This document shows, piece by piece, positions 45,028 to 53,078 of a stretch of DNA of 64,000 nt (position 1 is its first letter; each line of letters opens with the position of its first letter). Position numbers and translations under genes: made by a program. The DNA lies in NCBI RefSeq assembly GCF_024198255.1, contig NZ_JAJVKW010000022.1, forward strand, positions 1-64,000, read 5' to 3'. The notes beneath the pieces are model-generated. The model searched no databases, was not told the DNA's origin, and worked only from the letters and a program-made list of their open reading frames with translations. The stretch is from Myxococcus guangdongensis. GTDB taxonomy: Bacteria > Myxococcota > Myxococcia > Myxococcales > Myxococcaceae.

Positions 45028-45075
45028 GTCGAACCGTTGGCCTTTGGCTCCGGAGGCCAACGGCGAGGGTTCGAC
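45028..45075. repeat. long imperfect inverted repeat (hairpin)
   Basis: CCGTTGGCC (45034-45042), a 12-nt loop and GGCCAACGG (45055-45063) make a perfect 9-bp stem. Outer arms GTCGAACC (45028-45035) and GGGTTCGAC (45067-45075) extend the symmetry with a small bulge. The outer arms resemble tRNA T-arms (GGTTCGA), but no acceptor stem or anticodon stem-loop can be folded, so it is not a tRNA. It lies between the pseudogene and the uracil-DNA glycosylase gene; it may be a terminator or the footprint of a mobile repeat. Confidence 0.5.
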
Positions 45076-45212
45076 AGGCCGCCCGTGACCCGGTGTGGTG
45101 GGGAACTTGACGCCGCGCGGGAGGTCCGGTCCACCCCGTCGAGGCGTGCTCCCGAGCGAGAGTCGTCCGCTTCCTTGCGCCCGGGCCTGCCCTCCGATAC
45201 CGATCGGTCATC

Positions 45213-46280
45213 GTGAACGACGATTCGCCCGAAGCCACGCAGGAACTGAGCGCCGTGCTGGAGGATGTGCGCCGTCACCTGCTCTGGCAGGAGGACGGCG
45301 GCGGGCGCATGCTGATGATCGACGCCAAGGCGGCGGCCGAGCTCCAGCGCCTGACACCTTCCCTGCGCTCCCGGTTCGCCCGTCCGGGACCCGCGACCGA
45401 GCCCGCACCGGCCGAACGCAGGCCCGCCCCCGCCACGAGCACCGCCCCCACCACGCCGGTGTCGCGGCCGGTGGACGCGGCGCCAGGCCCGGGCACCTCG
45501 CGCGTCGATCGGCCCGTGGGCGCTGCTCCTGGCAACGCGACTCCCGCTCCGTCGGGCCGTCCACTGGCCCCCCCGGAGCCCGCCACGCATGCGCCCATCG
45601 CGGCGCGAGCGACCCCCCGTCCCACCGCGCCCACCTCGAATGGGATGCTCCTGGACGTACCGAAATCCTCTCCCACGGGCAGCGGAGCGCTGCCGGGCGT
45701 GGTCGACGGCGAGCGGCCGACGCTGGACCAGGTGCGGCGCGAGCTGGGCGACTGCCAGCGCTGCAAGCTGTGCACGGGCCGCAAGAACATCGTCTTCGGC
45801 TCGGGCAACCCCCGCGCGGAGCTCGTCTTCGTGGGCGAGGGCCCGGGCGAGAACGAGGACATCCAGGGCTTCCCCTTCGTGGGCGCCGCGGGAGACCTGC
45901 TCACGAAGATGATCGAGGCGATGGGCTTCCGTCGCGACGACGTCTACATCTGCAACGTCGTGAAGTGCCGGCCCCCGGGCAACCGGAACCCGGAGCCGGA
46001 TGAAATCGCCGCGTGCGAGCCCTTCCTGCGCGCGCAGCTCGCGGCCCTCCAGCCGAAGGTGGTGGTGGCGCTGGGCAAGTTCGCGGCGCAGACGCTGCTT
46101 CGAGATTCGACGCCCATCACCCGCATGCGCGGGGCCTGGCGTGTCTACGAGGGCATTCAGCTGATGCCCACCTTCCACCCCGCGTACCTGCTCCGCAATC
46201 CCGCGGAGAAGCGCAAGGCGTGGGAGGACCTGCAAGCCGTGATGAAGATATTCGGCAAGAACCCGGGCTCGCGCGCGTAG
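45213..46280 (+). CDS. family 4 uracil-DNA glycosylase with [4Fe-4S] cluster and long N-terminal linker
   Basis: The product is 355 residues from GTG 45213 (alternatives downstream include the ATGs at MLMIDAK). The catalytic region is 165-350: Fe-S ligands C181, C184, C252 and C268 (DCQRC; VVKCRPPGNRNPEPDEIAAC), uracil pocket GEGPGENEDIQGFPFVG and the HPAYLLRNP motif. It removes uracil from deaminated DNA. Canonical UDGa is about 190-220 residues; here residues 55-160 form a Pro/Ala-rich disordered linker after a short N-terminal helix. A similar N-terminal extension is seen in other myxobacterial homologues as far as I recall. Confidence 0.92.
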   Translation: MNDDSPEATQELSAVLEDVRRHLLWQEDGGGRMLMIDAKAAAELQRLTPSLRSRFARPGPATEPAPAERRPAPATSTAPTTPVSRPVDAAPGPGTSRVDRPVGAAPGNATPAPSGRPLAPPEPATHAPIAARATPRPTAPTSNGMLLDVPKSSPTGSGALPGVVDGERPTLDQVRRELGDCQRCKLCTGRKNIVFGSGNPRAELVFVGEGPGENEDIQGFPFVGAAGDLLTKMIEAMGFRRDDVYICNVVKCRPPGNRNPEPDEIAACEPFLRAQLAALQPKVVVALGKFAAQTLLRDSTPITRMRGAWRVYEGIQLMPTFHPAYLLRNPAEKRKAWEDLQAVMKIFGKNPGSRA

Positions 46281-46304
46281 CGCGGCCGCGAAGGGGAGAC
46301 TCGG

Positions 46305-47312
46305 ATGAAGGGATTGCTGGAGACGCGCGAGGTGCAGTCGCCCGCGCTGGAGTCCAACCCGCTGGGCGACCCGGCCCGGCGCAAGCTCACCGTGTACCTG
46401 CCGCCGGGGTACGCCGAGTCGGACCGGCGCTACCCGGCCGTGTACTTCCTGCACGCGTTCGGCAACAGCGGGGGCACGTGGACCAACGCCTCGGGCTTCG
46501 CACCCTCCGTGCCCGAGCGGCTGGACGCGCTCATCGAGTCCGGCGCGGTGCCGCCCGTGGTGGGCGTGTTCCCCGATGCGTGGACGTCGCTCGGCGGCAG
46601 CCAGTGGATCAACAGCGACGCCATCGGCCGGTATCGCGACTACCTGGCCAAGGACATCGTGGGCTTCGTGGACCGCACCTTCCGCACGCTGCCCAAGGCG
46701 GCGTCGCGCGCGGTGCTGGGGCACAGCTCGGGCGGCTACGGCGCGCTGGTGATGGGGCGCTACCACCCGGAGGTGTTCTCGCTGCTGGGCGCACACTCGG
46801 CGGACGCCTACTTCGAATACTGCTACCTGCCGGACCTCCCGAAGGCGGCCGGCTCGCTCCTGAAGTCGGGCGGCATCGAGTCGTGGCAGGGCGAGTTCCG
46901 GCAGCGCGTGCGCGAGACGAAGATGCGCGGGGAGGACTTCCCGGTGGTGAACACGCTGGCGATGGCGGCGGCGTACTCGCCGAAGAAGGGTGAGCCGCTC
47001 AACCTGGAGCTGCCCTTCGACGCGCAGACGGGCCGGCTGAAGCTCGACGTGTGGAACCGGTGGCTGGTGCACGACCCGGTGCGCTTCGTCCCCAAGTTCC
47101 TGGACGCCTTCCGCAAGCTGAAGGGCGTCTTCCTGGACTGCGGCACGCGCGACGAGTTCAACCTGCGCTGGGGCACGCGCATGCTGGCGGACGACCTGAA
47201 GAACGCGGGCGTGGACCTGGTGCACGAGGAGTTCGAGGACGGCCACTCCGGTGTGTCCTATCGCTTCGAGCGCTCGCTCTCGGTGCTGTTGCCCAAGCTG
47301 TCCCAGGAGTAG
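46305..47312 (+). CDS. esterase D-type alpha/beta hydrolase
   Basis: The product is 335 residues and starts 24 bp after the glycosylase gene. It has nucleophile Ser in GHSSGGYGALVMG, Asp in DCGTRDEFNL, His in FEDGHSGVSYR, and the oxyanion region YFLHAFGNSGGTW. This is the putative esterase (S-formylglutathione hydrolase/antigen 85/enterochelin esterase) family. There is no signal peptide, so it is cytosolic. The substrate is unknown. It may share a transcript with the glycosylase gene. Confidence 0.88.
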   Translation: MKGLLETREVQSPALESNPLGDPARRKLTVYLPPGYAESDRRYPAVYFLHAFGNSGGTWTNASGFAPSVPERLDALIESGAVPPVVGVFPDAWTSLGGSQWINSDAIGRYRDYLAKDIVGFVDRTFRTLPKAASRAVLGHSSGGYGALVMGRYHPEVFSLLGAHSADAYFEYCYLPDLPKAAGSLLKSGGIESWQGEFRQRVRETKMRGEDFPVVNTLAMAAAYSPKKGEPLNLELPFDAQTGRLKLDVWNRWLVHDPVRFVPKFLDAFRKLKGVFLDCGTRDEFNLRWGTRMLADDLKNAGVDLVHEEFEDGHSGVSYRFERSLSVLLPKLSQE

Positions 47313-47501
47313 CCCCCCGACCCGGGCTCGCGCGGTGCTTGGCTCCCGCAAGGCCTTCCTGGTGACACAGGGGGGCTTTCGGGAGTGAACGCCGCGCGAC
47401 GTGACGCTGGCCATCCCCCCGGCGGAGCGGATAGACGCAGGACTCCCGCGCGACAGGCCGCTCGGCTGCGGGCGCGGATGGACCTTCAGGGAGATGGGAA
47501 C

Positions 47502-48533
47502 ATGAGCAACGACCTCTACGGGCTGTCCCGCGTCGTCGGCGAGAAGGGCGTGCTGCCGCAGCGCGCGCGCAAGCTGGACCCCTCGCTGCCGTGCCGTGAT
47601 TCGGAGGTGCTCATCGACGTGGAGAGCCTCAACATCGACGCGGCCTCCTTCAAGCAGATCAAGGGCGAGGTGGGTGGAGACCCGGCGCGCATCGGCGCGC
47701 GCATCCAGGAGATCGTCCTCGAGCGCGGGAAGATGCAGAACCCCGTGACGGGCTCGGGCGGCATGTTGATTGGCCGGGTGAAGCAGATTGGCGCCAGGCA
47801 CCCCGCGCAGGGGCAGCTCCAGGTGGGCGACCGCATCGCCACGCTGGTGAGCCTGACGCTGACGCCGCTGGTCATCGAGGAGGTGAAGGCGGTCCACGTG
47901 GACATCGACCGCCTGGACATCCGCGGCCACGCGCTGCTCTTCGCCACGGGCATCTACGCGAAGCTGCCGGCGGACCTCCCGGACACGCTGGCGCTGGCGG
48001 CGCTCGACGTGTGTGGCGCGCCCGCGCTGGTGGCGCGCTACGTGCGGCCGGGCATGACGGTGGCGGTGCTGGGCGCGGGCAAGAGCGGCGCGCTGTGTCT
48101 GGCCCAGGCCCGGCGAAATCTGGAGAGCCGGGGACAGCTCATCGCGATGGACGTGTCGCAGGCGGCGCTGGACGCGCTGACGGCCATCGGCCTGTGCGAC
48201 GTCGCGCTGAAGGTGGACGCGACGCAGGGCGTGGACGTGATGGAGGCGGTGAGCCAGGCCACCGGCGGTCAGCTCTGCGACCTGGTGGTGAACTGCGCGA
48301 GCGTGGGCAACACGGAGATGGCCACCATCCTCTCGGTGAAGGATGGCGGCACGGCCATCTTCTTCTCCATGGCCACCAGCTTCACCACGGCCGCGCTCGG
48401 CGCCGAGGGCGTGGGCAAGGACGTCACCATGCTGGTGGGCAACGGCTACGTGCCCGGCCACGCCTCGCTCACCCTGGCCCTGCTGCGCACCGAGCCCGCG
48501 CTGCTCCAGCTCTTCGCCACCCGCTACGTCTGA
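47502..48533 (+). CDS. kdd: L-erythro-3,5-diaminohexanoate dehydrogenase
   Basis: From ATG 47502 (GGGAG upstream) the product is 343 residues. It is an MDR-like NAD(P)-dependent dehydrogenase with the Rossmann motif VAVLGAGKSGALCLAQARR and Kdd-type segments GSGGMLIGRVKQIG, DRIATLVSLTLTPL and VGNGYVPGHASL. Kdd oxidises 3,5-diaminohexanoate to 5-amino-3-oxohexanoate, releasing ammonia, step 3 of lysine fermentation (enzymology established in Clostridium and Fusobacterium). The call is strengthened by kamD, kamE, kal and kce 2.5-7 kb downstream. It is separated from them by the opposing catalase-ankyrin pair. Confidence 0.92.
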   Translation: MSNDLYGLSRVVGEKGVLPQRARKLDPSLPCRDSEVLIDVESLNIDAASFKQIKGEVGGDPARIGARIQEIVLERGKMQNPVTGSGGMLIGRVKQIGARHPAQGQLQVGDRIATLVSLTLTPLVIEEVKAVHVDIDRLDIRGHALLFATGIYAKLPADLPDTLALAALDVCGAPALVARYVRPGMTVAVLGAGKSGALCLAQARRNLESRGQLIAMDVSQAALDALTAIGLCDVALKVDATQGVDVMEAVSQATGGQLCDLVVNCASVGNTEMATILSVKDGGTAIFFSMATSFTTAALGAEGVGKDVTMLVGNGYVPGHASLTLALLRTEPALLQLFATRYV

Positions 48534-48555
48534 GCGGCGGACCTCCGTCGCGAGG

Positions 48556-49176
48556 CTATCTCCCGGCGGAGGTGTCTTCGGGTGACGCGGGGGCGGGCGC
48601 CACGGGGGCCTGGGGCGCGCTCTGCGTCCGGGCCCAGTCGGCGGCGCTGCGACCGCTGGCGTCCTGGACCTCCGTGGACGCGCCCTTCTGTCGGAGCGCG
48701 TCCACCACCTCCTGCCGACCGAAGAGCGAGGCGAACATCAGCGCCGTCTGGCCCAGGCTGTTGGCCTGGTCCACGGCGCACGGCTGCGCGTTGAGCAGCG
48801 TGACGATGTCCGCATGGCCCTTGAAGGCCGCGCCCATGAGCGCGGTGTTGCCGCGCTTGTCCCCGGCGCAGGCATCCACACCCGCCGAGAGCAGCACGCG
48901 CACGGTGTCCAGATGTCCGTGGTAGGCGGCGAGGATGAGCGGCGTGAAGCCGCGCTCGTCCCGGGCCTCCGCGGACGCTCCCGCCTTCACCAGGCCGGAG
49001 ACGACCTCCGTGTCACCCACACGCGCGGCGGCGAGCAGGTAGCGCTCCGCCTCGTTCGCGGCGAGCAGACGCCCCTGGGACACGGGCTCGGCCTTCAGCG
49101 AGTACCACGCGGCCGTCGCCACCACGCACACCAGGACCAGCAGACCGAGGGCTCCGAGGAGCAGCTTGCGGAACAT
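48556..49176 (-). CDS. membrane-anchored ankyrin-repeat protein paired with catalase (AnkB-like)
   Basis: I start at ATG 49176 (MFRKLLLGALG; 206 residues) because GGAGG sits 6 bases before it and directly abuts the upstream ATG 49182. An N-terminal transmembrane helix (LGALGLLVLVCVVATAAW) precedes four to five ankyrin repeats (RGFTPLILAAYHGHLDTVRV, LGQTALMFASLFGRQEVVDA) facing the periplasm. In Pseudomonas, AnkB is encoded with periplasmic catalase KatB and supports its activity; the same pairing is seen here, 81 bp after the catalase stop. Confidence 0.9.
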   Translation of the reverse strand: MFRKLLLGALGLLVLVCVVATAAWYSLKAEPVSQGRLLAANEAERYLLAAARVGDTEVVSGLVKAGASAEARDERGFTPLILAAYHGHLDTVRVLLSAGVDACAGDKRGNTALMGAAFKGHADIVTLLNAQPCAVDQANSLGQTALMFASLFGRQEVVDALRQKGASTEVQDASGRSAADWARTQSAPQAPVAPAPASPEDTSAGR

Positions 49177-49204
49177 GTTCATCCTCCAGGTGGATGAGAG
49201 GGGA

Positions 49205-49236
49205 GGGGCCCGCGCCGGTGCTCAGGCACGGGCCCC
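49205..49236 (-). terminator. hairpin between catalase and ankyrin genes, possible attenuator
   Basis: GGGGCCC (49205-49211) pairs with GGGCCCC (49230-49236), and the inner GTGC-CTGA-GCAC (minus strand) adds a second stem. It lies within the intergenic gap of the kat-ank operon, so it could lower ankyrin expression relative to catalase or stabilise the catalase mRNA. There is no T-tract. Confidence 0.4.
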
Positions 49237-49257
49237 GGTGCTTCACTCAGGAGTGCT

Positions 49258-50790
49258 TCAGCGGGTGGCGAGCGGCGCCACGGCGGCGCGGGCGTCATCC
49301 ACCTTCACGTTCACCGCCTTGGCCAGCTTGGTGCCGTACTCCTCGTTGGCGACGAAGAAGTGGCCCACCATGCGCGCCTTCACGCGGGCGTCACGCACCT
49401 GGCCCAGGTCCCCGGCCAGGTTCTTCACCAGGCGCTCGCGGGCCGCAGGATCCAACGAGGCGTAGAACGCGCCCGCCTGCGAGAAGTTGTCCGTCTTCTC
49501 GATGGGCTGCTGCTGCGTGGTGCCGGACAGGGGCAGCTGGGAGAACAGGTGCTGGGGGGCCTCCTGCGACTCGCGGGCGATGCTCGGCTCGTAGTTCACG
49601 TCCGACTTCGTGTTCGCCACGTTCATGGCGCCGGCCTGGTTGTTGTTGTTCACCGAGGCGCGCGCGCGGTTGACGGGCAGCGACTGGTAGTTGGCGCCGA
49701 CGCGGTAGCGCTGCGTGTCCGCGTAGGAGAAGAGCCGGCCCTGCAGCAGGCGGTCCTCGGACGGCTCGATGCCGGAGGGCTGCACGCCGGGGGAGAACGC
49801 CGCCTGCTCGGTCTCCTCGAAGAAGTTGTCCGGCAGCTTGTTGAGCGTGAACTTGCCCAGCTTGACGGAGGGCGCCTTGTCCTCGGGCCAGACCTTCGTC
49901 GGGTCCAACGGGTTGAACGCGAAGCCGTCCAGGTCCTTCGGGTCCAACACCTGCGCCGACAGCTCCCACGAGGGGAACTTCCCCGCGCCGATGGACGCGT
50001 ACAGGTCCGTGGTGGCGTTCTGGTGGTCCTCACCGGCGATGCGCGAGGCCTCCTCGTTGGTGAGGCTCTTGACGCCCTGCTGCGAGGCCCAGTTGAACTT
50101 CACGTACTTGTACTCACCCTTGGCGTTGACGAACTTGAACGCGTGCACGCCGTGCCCGTTCATCTGCCGGTAGTTCGCCGGGATGCCGATGTCCGAGTAC
50201 AGCTGCGTCAGCATGTGCGTGGACTCGGGGATGTGGGAGAAGAAGTCGAAGAAGCGGTTCGGGTCCTGCTTGTTGGTGACGGGCGACGGCTTGAGCGAGT
50301 GCACCATGTCCGGGAACTTGATGGCGTCGCGGATGAAGAAGATGGGCAGGTTGTTGCCCACCAGGTCCCAGTTGCCGTCGTCCGTGTAGAACTTGAGCGC
50401 GAAGCCGCGCGGGTCTCTCAGTGTCTCCGGCGAGCCGGACGGATGGATGACGGTGGAGAAGCGCACGAACATCGGCGTCTTCTTCCCCTTGTTGGCGAAG
50501 AGCGACGCGCGCGTCAGGTTGGAGAAGTTGCCGTAGCTCTCGAAGACGCCATACGCGCCCGCGCCGCGCGCATGCACCACGCGCTCCGGGATGCGCTCCC
50601 GGTCGAACCGGGCCAGCTTCTCGATGAGGTGGAAGTCCTCCAGCAGGATTCCGCCGCGCGGACCCGCTGTCTTGGAGCTCTGGTTGGTGCCCACGGTGGC
50701 ACCCGTGTCCGTGGTGAGCGGCGGTGGATTGGCTGCGAGCGCGGGACCACTCAACAGGACGGCGGACAGCAGCAGCGAACGCGTCTTCAT
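49258..50790 (-). CDS. periplasmic monofunctional haem catalase
   Basis: From ATG 50790 (GAGGAG upstream) the product is 510 residues. The signal peptide MKTRSLLLSAVLLSGPALAA predicts export. The clade-3 type small-subunit catalase core is complete: catalytic His in RVVHARGAGAYGVFE, distal Asn in DLVGNNLPIFFIRDA, and proximal Tyr in RLFSYADTQRYRVG. It decomposes hydrogen peroxide, here outside the cytoplasm. The genes for kamD (divergent) and ankyrin (downstream) flank it. Phased dyads in the divergent region may regulate it. Confidence 0.95.
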   Translation of the reverse strand: MKTRSLLLSAVLLSGPALAANPPPLTTDTGATVGTNQSSKTAGPRGGILLEDFHLIEKLARFDRERIPERVVHARGAGAYGVFESYGNFSNLTRASLFANKGKKTPMFVRFSTVIHPSGSPETLRDPRGFALKFYTDDGNWDLVGNNLPIFFIRDAIKFPDMVHSLKPSPVTNKQDPNRFFDFFSHIPESTHMLTQLYSDIGIPANYRQMNGHGVHAFKFVNAKGEYKYVKFNWASQQGVKSLTNEEASRIAGEDHQNATTDLYASIGAGKFPSWELSAQVLDPKDLDGFAFNPLDPTKVWPEDKAPSVKLGKFTLNKLPDNFFEETEQAAFSPGVQPSGIEPSEDRLLQGRLFSYADTQRYRVGANYQSLPVNRARASVNNNNQAGAMNVANTKSDVNYEPSIARESQEAPQHLFSQLPLSGTTQQQPIEKTDNFSQAGAFYASLDPAARERLVKNLAGDLGQVRDARVKARMVGHFFVANEEYGTKLAKAVNVKVDDARAAVAPLATR

Positions 50791-50898
50791 GCGGAGACTC
50801 CTCTCGGGGGATGAGGCGGAGCCGCTCCAAAGCACGCACCGTGCCGTCTCTTGGAATCCAATAATTCCGAGCGCTTGAGGGCCGTTGGAGGTCCCGTG

Positions 50899-50936
50899 TC
50901 ACCGGCATTTCGGTGATGTCACCGTCCCCTCGGTGG
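50899..50936. promoter_or_regulatory. two phased dyads in the kat/kam divergent region
   Basis: TCACCG-N6-CGGTGA occurs at 50899-50916 and again, as TCACCG-N6-CGGTGG, at 50919-50936. The centre-to-centre spacing of 20 bp, about two helical turns, suggests cooperative dimer binding. They lie between the catalase start (50790) and kamD start (51051). No cobalamin riboswitch B12 box was found before kamD. Confidence 0.5.
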
Positions 50937-51050
50937 GGGGGACCCCTGTTTTTCGGTGTCGAGGGCAGTCAACCGATAATGCGGTGCGGCAGCGCCATTC
51001 CGGTATGCTTCGGCGCTTCCTGTAGGCGTTCGGGCGGGTAAGGTGCGCCC

Positions 51051-52601
51051 ATGCCAGGCCCGTTCATCGACGACGCGCAGATTGCGCATGCGCGCACTCT
51101 GGCGGAGGAGATCGTCAATCCGATCTTCGACCTCATCCGCCGTAACACCACTGTATCGATTGAGCGCACCGTGTTGCGCTTCTTCGGAATCTCCGGAGCA
51201 GGCGCGCGAGGGGTGCCGCTCGCCAACCTGATGGTCGACAAGCTCAAGGCCGCGGGCGTCCTCAATCGGGGCGCCGCCTATTGGTACGGCCGCGCGCTGC
51301 ACCTGGGCGCCAAGAGCCCGCTGGAGGCCGTGGAGCGGCTGACGGCGCTGCCCACCGACAAGCTGGGCCCCCTGTCTCCCGAAGTGGAGCAGAACCTGCG
51401 CGACGAGGTCCGCTCCGAGGCCCGCTCCGCCTTCGAGGACATGAAGGCCCGAATCACCGCGCGCGAGGACCTGCGCAAGCAGTTCCCCATGTCGCCCGCG
51501 CCGCACAAGTACGTCATCGTCGCCACGGGCAATATCTACGACGACGTGGACCAGGCCCGGGCCGCGGCCCAGGCGGGCGCGGACGTCATCGCCGTCATCC
51601 GCTCCACCGCGCAGTCGCTGCTGGACTACGTGCCCCACGGCGCGACGACGGAGGGCTACGGCGGCACCTACGCCACCCAGGAGAACTTCCGCATCATGCG
51701 CGAGGCCCTGGACGACGAGAGCCGCAAGCTCAAGCGCTACATCCAGCTCACCAACTACTCGTCCGGCCTGTGCATGTCGGAGATCGCCTTCTGCGCGGCC
51801 TACGAGAAGCTGGACATGCTGCTCAACGACGCGATGTACGGAATCCTCTTCCGTGACATCAACATGCGGCGCACGTTCATCGACCAGTACTTCAGCCGCC
51901 GCATCTGCGCCCTGGCCGGCATCATCATCAACACCGGCGAGGACAACTACATCACCACCGCGGACGCGTACGACGCGGCCCACACCGTCATCGCCAGCCA
52001 GTTCATCAACGAGTGCTTCGCCAAGCGCGCGGGCCTCAAGGACTGGCAGCTGGGCATCGGTCACTCGTACGAAATCGACCCGTACCGCGACGACACGCTG
52101 CTCTTGGAGCTGTCCCAGGCGATGCTGGTGCGCCGCTGCTTCCCGGACGCGCCGCTGAAGTACATGCCGCCCACCAAGCACAAGGAGACGGACATCTTCT
52201 TCAGCCACGCGTACGACGTGATGGCGGACCTGGTGGCCATCTGGACGCGGCAGGGCATCCAGCTGCTCGGCATGATGACCGAGGCCATGCACACGCCGCT
52301 GCTGGCGGACCGTTACGTGGCGCTCAAGTCCGCCAACTACATCCACCGCGCGGCGCGGGGCATCGACGAGGAGTTCACCGTCCGCGAGGACGGGAAGATC
52401 GCCAACCGGGCGCGCGAGGTGTTCGCCCAGGCGATGAAGCTGCTCCAGGAGTGCCGGGACGAGGGCATGGTGGCCGCCATCGGCAAGGGGCACTTCGGCG
52501 ACGTCAAGCGCGAGGAGACCGGCGGCAAGGGTCTGGACGGCGTGCTGGAGAAGGCTCCCGATTACTTCAATCCGTTCCTGGAAATCCTGGAGGCACAATG
52601 A
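51051..52601 (+). CDS. kamD: lysine 5,6-aminomutase alpha subunit
   Basis: The product is 516 residues, the usual length of the large PLP/adenosylcobalamin-binding TIM-barrel subunit. Segments RNTTVSIERTVLRFFGISGA, HKYVIVATGNIYDDVDQA, LTNYSSGLCMSEIAFCAAYE and FFSHAYDVMADLVAIWTRQG are typical of KamD. With KamE it moves the epsilon-amino group of beta-lysine (or D-lysine) to C5, giving 3,5-diaminohexanoate. It leads a five-gene operon; the next gene overlaps by ATGA. Adenosylcobalamin is required. Confidence 0.95.
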   Translation: MPGPFIDDAQIAHARTLAEEIVNPIFDLIRRNTTVSIERTVLRFFGISGAGARGVPLANLMVDKLKAAGVLNRGAAYWYGRALHLGAKSPLEAVERLTALPTDKLGPLSPEVEQNLRDEVRSEARSAFEDMKARITAREDLRKQFPMSPAPHKYVIVATGNIYDDVDQARAAAQAGADVIAVIRSTAQSLLDYVPHGATTEGYGGTYATQENFRIMREALDDESRKLKRYIQLTNYSSGLCMSEIAFCAAYEKLDMLLNDAMYGILFRDINMRRTFIDQYFSRRICALAGIIINTGEDNYITTADAYDAAHTVIASQFINECFAKRAGLKDWQLGIGHSYEIDPYRDDTLLLELSQAMLVRRCFPDAPLKYMPPTKHKETDIFFSHAYDVMADLVAIWTRQGIQLLGMMTEAMHTPLLADRYVALKSANYIHRAARGIDEEFTVREDGKIANRAREVFAQAMKLLQECRDEGMVAAIGKGHFGDVKREETGGKGLDGVLEKAPDYFNPFLEILEAQ

Positions 52602-53074
52602 TTGTCGGTACCATCCTGACGGTGGTGATGGCGGCGGGTGGCTCGGCGGACGCGCTGACGCAGTTCCAGGTGAAGAACGTGGCCGTGCAGGTGCCGGCCG
52701 CCTGGACGCGCTCCAACGAGGACGGGACGGCGAAGTTCACGGCGCCCAGCGGGGACGCGTACTTCCTGGTGGACGTGGGCGCGGTGCAGACGGCGGGCAT
52801 GAAGGCGCAGGTCTGCGTGGACAAGATCGTCACCGGCAGCGGCGGCACGGGCTGGGAGAAGCTCAAGGTCGGCGGGCAGCCGGCGGCGCGGCGGCTGGAC
52901 ACGGACGCGTCGACGAACGGGGCGCTGGTGGATACCTGGACGTACGTGGGCTGTGACGGACGCACGACGTGGTCCGTGGTCTTCCACCTGGAGCAGGGCA
53001 AGAAGGAGCGCTTCGCGCCCCTGGCGGAGAAGGTGGCCGGGAGCGTGAAGTTCCAGCGGGCGCGGGGGAAATGA
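52598..53074 (+). CDS. small exported protein embedded in the kam operon, unknown
   Basis: The product is 158 residues; its ATG overlaps the kamD stop (ATGA) and its stop precedes kamE by 4 bp, so it is translationally locked into the operon. MIVGTILTVVMAAGGSADAL looks like a short signal peptide. The mature part is beta-rich (VKNVAVQVPAAWTRSNEDG, FTAPSGDAYFLVDVG) with two Cys (QVCVDK, VGCDGR) that could form a disulfide, resembling PsbP/MOG1-like or DUF1795-type small folds. It has no known role in lysine breakdown. kamD and kamE are normally adjacent. Confidence 0.8.
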   Translation: MIVGTILTVVMAAGGSADALTQFQVKNVAVQVPAAWTRSNEDGTAKFTAPSGDAYFLVDVGAVQTAGMKAQVCVDKIVTGSGGTGWEKLKVGGQPAARRLDTDASTNGALVDTWTYVGCDGRTTWSVVFHLEQGKKERFAPLAEKVAGSVKFQRARGK

Positions 53075-53078
53075 CGCG

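Noticed and set aside
45028..45075. tRNA-like element because of the GGTTCGAC arms
   Set aside because: No 7-bp acceptor stem or anticodon stem-loop can be folded on either strand; it is a simple inverted repeat.
44745..48461. 1238-residue minus-strand open frame opposite glycosylase, esterase and kdd genes
   Set aside because: Shadow frame; the plus strand encodes recognisable enzymes throughout.
50791..51050. cobalamin riboswitch before the B12-dependent kamD gene
   Set aside because: No B12-box-like conserved core was found; only phased dyads and short palindromes are present.
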